Of a stretch of DNA of 10,075 bases, positions 6,163 through 10,075 are shown piece by piece; within the stretch, counting starts at the first letter, position 1; every line of letters begins with the position of its first letter. The notes below the pieces were generated by a model. It was not told the origin of the DNA. It searched no databases and saw only the letters and a list, made by a program, of their open reading frames with translations. The position numbers and the translations under genes are program-made. Source of the DNA: an uncultured Collinsella sp. (GTDB taxonomy: Bacteria > Actinomycetota > Coriobacteriia > Coriobacteriales > Coriobacteriaceae); NCBI GenBank assembly GCA_902493125.1, contig CABUOF010000068.1:1-10075 (forward strand), in the 5' to 3' direction.

Positions 6163-8613
6163 ATGCTGCAGAAAATCCAACGTTTTGGCGGAGCCATGTT
6201 CGCGCCCGCCATGCTGTTTTCTATATCAGGCCTCATGGTCGGCATCTCCGCCCTCGCAACGACCGTAGACATCGTCGGCGACCTCGCCGTATACGGAACC
6301 CCCTGGTACGTTTTCTGGACTATCATTCAGCGCGGCTCGTGGACGGTCTTTAAGCGCCTTCCACTCCTTTTTGCCGTAGCGCTGCCTATCGGCCTTGCCC
6401 AAAAGCAACCGGCACGCTGCTGCCTCGAGGCGCTCGTCGCCTATTTTGCCTACTGCTTCTTTTTGAGCGAGATCATTAAGCTGAGCGGAGACAACCTTGG
6501 ACTTAAGTACCCGTCGTTTTTGACCTCCGTTAGCGGCATCACCATCATCGACGGCATCAAGACGCTCGACACCGGCATTATCGGGCCGTTGGCAGTCTCG
6601 ACCATCGTCGTTGCCATCCACGACCGCTTCTACGACGCCAAGGTGCCCGATTGGCTCGGCACGTTCTCCGGCTCCTCGCTGGTCTATCTCATCAGTTTTT
6701 TCGCCGTACTCGGCCTTGCCATTTTCTCGGCTGTCACGGTGCCCTACGTATACGATATAACCGAAACGCTGCGCCACGCGCTTGCGGGCATCGGTCCCTT
6801 TGGCGTAGGCATCTTTGTCTTTTTAGAACGAGCACTCGAGCCCTTTGGCCTGCACCACCTGCTCTACATGCCGATCTACTACGACAACCTGGTCATTAAC
6901 GACGGCATCTACGCCACGTGGAGTAGTTTGCTCCCCATCCTCTCCCATAGCACGCGCCCCCTTAATGAGCTTGCGCCGTGGGCCGGTTTTACCGCCACCG
7001 GCTGGGTCAAGCTCTTTGGCCTTCCCGCCATCGCAGCTGCGTTCTACTCCACCGCAAAACCCGAGCGCCGCGCCGGCCTCAGGGTCATCCTTGTTCCCGC
7101 CATCATCGCCTCGGTGGTTTGCGGCGTTACCGAGCCACTCGAGTTTCTCTTTATGTTCACCCACCCCGGGCTCTTTTTGCTCTACGCCGTCTTATCGTCT
7201 TGCCTTGCCACAACCATGAATCTCTTTGGCATCGTCGGCATCTTCTCGGGCGGCCTCATGGAGATGGCGGCCTTCAACTTTATCCCGCTCATGCGGACGC
7301 ATACCGGTGCCTATCTTTTGGCGCTCGGTATCGGCCTTGCCTTTAGCCTCATCTTTTTTGTTAGTTTTCGAGCGCTCATCTTGGTCTATGACCTTAAGAC
7401 ACCGGGCCGCGAGGATCATGTCGCCAATCGCGCGGCAATCGATTGTTTAACGGGAAGCGACTTTGCCAAAGAGCAATCTCCCAATGACGAGGTCAATAGT
7501 CGATCCGATCAAGATCACGTCCTCGCTGAGCGGGTAATTCAACTTTTAGGTGGCGTTGGCAATATCGTGGGCGCAACCAACTGCGCCACGCGCCTGCGCG
7601 TCGAGGTCGCAGACCCTTCCATCGTTGCAGATAACGCGTCGTTTGTCGCGGTGGGCGCCAAGGGCCTCATCATTACGGGCAAGACCGCCCAGGTGATTAT
7701 CGGCATCTCCGTTCCCCGCGTTAAAGAGCATTTTGACCAGATCATGGGCCTCGAGCCTGAATTTGTGCCCACCACCTCGGCCTCCCCTGCCGCCAGCGCA
7801 GCCCATAAGCGCGGCGATATTTGCTTCTTCGATATCGACGGAACGCTCGCCTGGCAAGACCCTCGAGTGGCACAAGAGCTCCCCGAGAGCGAGCGAGACC
7901 TGTCCCCCTATCCCAACGAGGCGGTTTCGCAGGCAATCCGCGAGTTTGTCGCCAACGACAACATGGCCTTTATCTGCACGGGACGCACCCTGAGCTGCAT
8001 CCACCCCAAACTTCTTGAGCTGCCCTGGACCGGCATCGTCTGTCTTGCGGGCGGTTACGCCGAGATCAACGGACACGCAATTCGCGATCTGTCGATGACA
8101 CCCAGTATGTTGCAGCGTCTTGCCCCCTACCTTGAGCAATCGGGCGAGGTCATCCGCTTTGAGGGCCTCAACGGCGTCGTGCGCATGAGTGCCGATGCCC
8201 CCGATGCCCCCGGATACGCGCGCACCCTGGGCGACGCAGTCACGCAGCTGCAACATTACAGTGCCTATAAGATTTTGATGTCTACATCGCTCGCCAACCA
8301 CATCGCTCAAGATAAGGCGCTTGAGCCGCTGCTGTGCTTTAACGAGCTCGAACTCGAGGTAACCGAAATCTCGCCCCGCGAATGCACGAAGCGTGGGGGC
8401 ATCCAGTCTGTACTCGACGCCCTCGATCCCCACCACGGAACCGTATACGGCATCGGCGACGCCAGCAATGACGTCTCGCTGATGAACGCCGTCGATGTCG
8501 GTATCGCCATGGGCAATGCGCCGGACTATCTCAAGGATAAAGCCGATTACGTGACCGACACCGTCGATCACGACGGTGTCGTTGCGGCGCTCGAGCATTT
8601 TGGGCTGATTTAG
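6163..8613 (+). CDS. Alpha-glucoside-type PTS permease EIIC-EIIB fused to a HAD-IIB (Cof-type) phosphatase
   Basis: An 816-residue fusion. Residues 1 to about 415 are the EIIC membrane channel of the glucose/maltose superfamily, closest in style to GlvC-type alpha-glucoside permeases: the opening LQKIQRFGGAMFAPA, GWVKLFG, GVTEPLEFLFMF (about 321-332) and a final FRALILVYDLKTPGRE. Residues about 450-530 are EIIB, with the phosphorylated cysteine intact at Cys474 in GATNCATRLR. After an Ala/Ser/Pro linker (about 531-548) comes a complete HAD-IIB phosphatase (551-816): motif I FFDIDGTL with Asp557 and Asp559, motif II Thr606 in CTGRT, motif III Lys743, and motif IV GIGDASNDVSLM with Asp766 and Asp770. 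The usual partner of such a permease is a separate phospho-glycosidase; none is seen here. EIIA is also absent and must come from elsewhere. The ATG at 6163 is chosen because GAAAGG lies 6 bases upstream and it matches the family N-terminus; a TTG at 6127 is possible but lacks a ribosome site. The substrate is unproven. Confidence 0.93.
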   Translation: MLQKIQRFGGAMFAPAMLFSISGLMVGISALATTVDIVGDLAVYGTPWYVFWTIIQRGSWTVFKRLPLLFAVALPIGLAQKQPARCCLEALVAYFAYCFFLSEIIKLSGDNLGLKYPSFLTSVSGITIIDGIKTLDTGIIGPLAVSTIVVAIHDRFYDAKVPDWLGTFSGSSLVYLISFFAVLGLAIFSAVTVPYVYDITETLRHALAGIGPFGVGIFVFLERALEPFGLHHLLYMPIYYDNLVINDGIYATWSSLLPILSHSTRPLNELAPWAGFTATGWVKLFGLPAIAAAFYSTAKPERRAGLRVILVPAIIASVVCGVTEPLEFLFMFTHPGLFLLYAVLSSCLATTMNLFGIVGIFSGGLMEMAAFNFIPLMRTHTGAYLLALGIGLAFSLIFFVSFRALILVYDLKTPGREDHVANRAAIDCLTGSDFAKEQSPNDEVNSRSDQDHVLAERVIQLLGGVGNIVGATNCATRLRVEVADPSIVADNASFVAVGAKGLIITGKTAQVIIGISVPRVKEHFDQIMGLEPEFVPTTSASPAASAAHKRGDICFFDIDGTLAWQDPRVAQELPESERDLSPYPNEAVSQAIREFVANDNMAFICTGRTLSCIHPKLLELPWTGIVCLAGGYAEINGHAIRDLSMTPSMLQRLAPYLEQSGEVIRFEGLNGVVRMSADAPDAPGYARTLGDAVTQLQHYSAYKILMSTSLANHIAQDKALEPLLCFNELELEVTEISPRECTKRGGIQSVLDALDPHHGTVYGIGDASNDVSLMNAVDVGIAMGNAPDYLKDKADYVTDTVDHDGVVAALEHFGLI

Positions 8614-8738
8614 GCGCGCTCCATCAAACGCACGCCCGTTGTCCCAAATCGTCAAAACTGCCGCGCCAAACGCCCTAATGTGGCAATATGTTGTCTGCAT
8701 ATTGCATCAACGCAACCTCAGAAAGAATGCGAGAACCC
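8614..8738 (+). promoter_or_regulatory. Gap before the prenyl synthase gene, with an 8-bp inverted repeat
   Basis: No recognisable terminator follows the PTS fusion gene, so read-through into the next gene is possible. GCAATATG (8683-8690) and CATATTGC (8698-8705) form a perfect 8-bp inverted repeat around 7 bases. TAATGT (8676-8681) could serve as a -10 without a clear -35. The repeat would be an operator or leader hairpin just upstream of the preferred start codon. Confidence 0.4.
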
Positions 8739-9752
8739 GTGTCCAGTCCGTTTACCAGCTTTTTAGCCCAGCACTTTGACCAGATTAACGACTATCTGGC
8801 CACGTTCTTTGACGGACAGGCGACCTCTGCCGATATCGAGCGCTACCTGTACGCGCCGCTCTCGGCTTTTACGGCCAACGCCGGCAAGCGCCACCGCCCG
8901 CTTATCTGCATGCTCGCCGCAACCGCAGTGGGCGGTAGCTTTGAGAGTGCCCGCAGCGCCGCGGCAGCCATCGAGCATTTCCAGTCGGGCGCGCTGATCC
9001 ACGACGACATCGCCGACAACGGACAGCTGCGCCGCGGCAAGCCCTGCATGCACCTCACCGAGGGCACGGGCCTTGCCATCAATTGTGGCGACCTAGCGCT
9101 CACCATGGTCACCAAGACGGTTCTCGACGACCCCACGCTGGAGTCCGACGTGAAACTGCGCGTGCTCCACGAGCTCACCGAGATGATCGTTCGCACCATC
9201 GAGGGCCAGGCGCTCGACTTGGGCTGGGTCCGTGACGCACGCTTCGACATCTCGGTCGACGATTATCTGGACATGGCGACGCACAAGACCGCGTACTACA
9301 GCGGAGCCACGCCGCTTGCCACCGGAGCCATCATTGGCGGAGGCAGCGAGGAGCAAATTGAGGCGCTGCGCGCCTTTGGCCTGCACACGGGCCTTGCCTT
9401 CCAAATTCAAGACGACCTGCTCAACTTGATCGGCACCAAGGAGGCCGCCAACAAGGACTTCCGCACCGACATCACCGAGGGTAAGCGCACGCTCGTTGCC
9501 GTGCACGCCCTGTCTGATGAGCGCTATCACGACGAGATTGAAGCGATCCTTTCCTCGGGCACCGAGGACCCCGCGCAACTCGCACGCGCCGTGAAGATCT
9601 TCCAGGAGACCGGCTCTATCGATTACGCCCACACTTATGCGCTCGACCTGACCGCCAAGGCCAAAGCGGCCATCGAGGACGTTTCGCTCGACCCGCATGC
9701 ACGTGAACTGTTCCTCTCCATGGCAGATTTCTTTGTGGAGCGCCTTAACTAG
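8739..9752 (+). CDS. Trans-isoprenyl (polyprenyl) diphosphate synthase
   Basis: About 337 residues, the usual length for this all-helical family, which condenses isopentenyl diphosphate with an allylic diphosphate to make precursors of quinone side chains or cell-wall carrier lipids. Visible motifs, numbered from the GTG at 8739: the GKRHRP diphosphate-binding region (49-54), the first aspartate-rich motif DDIAD (89-93) followed by NGQLRRGKP, HKT (182-184), the second motif DDLLN (225-229), and DFRTDITEGKRTL (240-252). The second motif ends in Asn instead of Asp. The start is uncertain: the ATG at 8688 lies inside an inverted repeat and has no ribosome site, and the ATG at 8727 has AGAAAGA abutting it; 8739 gives the N-terminal length typical of the family, with a weak GCGAGA upstream. 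Chain length of the product cannot be told safely. It follows the PTS fusion on the same strand with no clear terminator between. Confidence 0.88.
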   Translation: MSSPFTSFLAQHFDQINDYLATFFDGQATSADIERYLYAPLSAFTANAGKRHRPLICMLAATAVGGSFESARSAAAAIEHFQSGALIHDDIADNGQLRRGKPCMHLTEGTGLAINCGDLALTMVTKTVLDDPTLESDVKLRVLHELTEMIVRTIEGQALDLGWVRDARFDISVDDYLDMATHKTAYYSGATPLATGAIIGGGSEEQIEALRAFGLHTGLAFQIQDDLLNLIGTKEAANKDFRTDITEGKRTLVAVHALSDERYHDEIEAILSSGTEDPAQLARAVKIFQETGSIDYAHTYALDLTAKAKAAIEDVSLDPHARELFLSMADFFVERLN

Positions 9753-9794
9753 CGGGGGTTATAAAACCTGTCAGCAGCGTACTTGGGTACAACT

Positions 9795-9803
9795 TGCTAC
9801 ACT
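9795..9803 (+). promoter_or_regulatory. Candidate extended -10 promoter of the last gene
   Basis: TGCTACACT has the TGnTAnnnT form of an extended -10, about 90 bases before the ATG at 9891. No good -35 is seen. A small hairpin (TGCAT-GTTT-ATGCA, 9810-9823) would lie at the 5' end of the transcript. No U-tailed terminator is visible after the prenyl synthase gene. Confidence 0.4.
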
Positions 9804-9890
9804 GTTGAGTGCATGTTTATGCATCCCTTTGCGTTGTCTATCCGACACACGCTCAAATAGTACGAATGGTACGCCGAAAGGGGTTCGTTC

Positions 9891-10075
9891 ATGGAACCTA
9901 TTACAACGGGCATGCAGGGAGCAGCCGTCGAGGACGTCCAGTCCCGCCTTCTGCAGCTCGGCTATACAATCGATGACACCGAGGTTGCCGACAAGCGCTT
10001 TGGCACCACCACCGAGCAGGCCGTCAGCACCTTCAGGCTCGACAGCGGCCTTGCTTCCGGTCATGCCGTCGATAT
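9891..10075 (+). CDS. Protein with N-terminal peptidoglycan-binding-type domain, probably a cell-wall hydrolase; 3' end beyond window
   Basis: The first 61 codons of a gene that runs off the window. The ATG is preceded by GAAAGGGG 7 bases upstream. The translated start (MEPITTGMQGAAVEDVQSRL, then LQLGYTID, later FGTTTEQAVSTFR) follows the peptidoglycan-binding domain 1 pattern: G-x-x-G-x-x-V-x-x-x-Q-x-x-L-x-x-L-G-Y, then F-G-x-x-T-x-x-A-V-x-x-F. These short three-helix domains usually precede an N-acetylmuramoyl-L-alanine amidase or another wall hydrolase domain, which would lie outside the window. No signal peptide is seen, since the domain begins almost at residue 1; that would be odd for a secreted hydrolase and leaves export unexplained. 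Confidence 0.8.
   Translation, partial: MEPITTGMQGAAVEDVQSRLLQLGYTIDDTEVADKRFGTTTEQAVSTFRLDSGLASGHAVD

Noticed and set aside
7443..7452. TTGTTTAACG, resembling the operator word, inside the PTS fusion gene
   Set aside because: Lies in coding sequence for the EIIC-EIIB linker, is not palindromic and has no promoter nearby; probably chance.
7546..8700. 384-codon open frame on the minus strand opposite the EIIB-HAD region
   Set aside because: The plus strand here encodes intact EIIB and HAD motifs; the antisense translation shows no family features.
9753..9768. GGTTATAAAACC mini-hairpin after the prenyl synthase stop
   Set aside because: Only 4 bp of stem and no U-run; not enough for a terminator.

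Overview
The window looks like chromosomal DNA of a moderately high-GC Gram-positive bacterium. The best guess is a gut Coriobacteriia (Collinsella-like), based on G/C-rich third codon positions, GAAAGG-type ribosome binding sites, lipoprotein and PTS genes, and overall protein style. That placement is inference; no rRNA or other marker gene is present. Most of the window is carbohydrate uptake and its control.

Layout: (1) 1-252 (+) is the C-terminal end of an alpha-glucan (glycogen) phosphorylase, closed by a strong GNRA-loop terminator. (2) 547-4912 (-) is a four-gene ABC sugar importer operon, transcribed right to left: Tat/lipoprotein-type substrate-binding protein, MalF-type permease, MalG-type permease, MsmK/UgpC-type ATPase. 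It ends in its own terminator, convergent with the phosphorylase. GC-rich stem-loops sit in the gap between binding protein and first permease and in the gap before the ATPase. (3) 5219-5938 (-) is a GntR/HutC-type repressor resembling TreR, insulated from the ABC operon by a 21-bp terminator hairpin. (4) 6163-8613 (+), divergent from the repressor, is an alpha-glucoside-type PTS EIIC-EIIB permease fused in frame to a complete HAD-IIB (Cof-type) phosphatase domain. (5) 8739-9752 (+) is a trans-isoprenyl diphosphate synthase. (6) 9891 to the window end (+) is the start of a protein with a peptidoglycan-binding-type domain, probably a cell-wall hydrolase.

How it fits together: a recurring TTGTTTAAAC-like word occurs in the repressor/PTS intergenic region (twice) and in the ABC operon promoter region (twice, there as near-palindromes TTGTATAAACAA and TTGTTTGAACAA). 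These sit on or next to the best promoter candidates, so the TreR-like regulator probably controls itself, the PTS-HAD fusion and the ABC importer as one local regulon. TreR relatives sense phospho-sugars. A PTS permease that makes a phospho-sugar and carries its own phosphatase could therefore both deliver free sugar to the cytosol and limit the inducer. No phospho-alpha-glucosidase is seen in the window. This fusion plus its shared operators is the most interesting item here. The evidence is motif-level only; the function is inferred.
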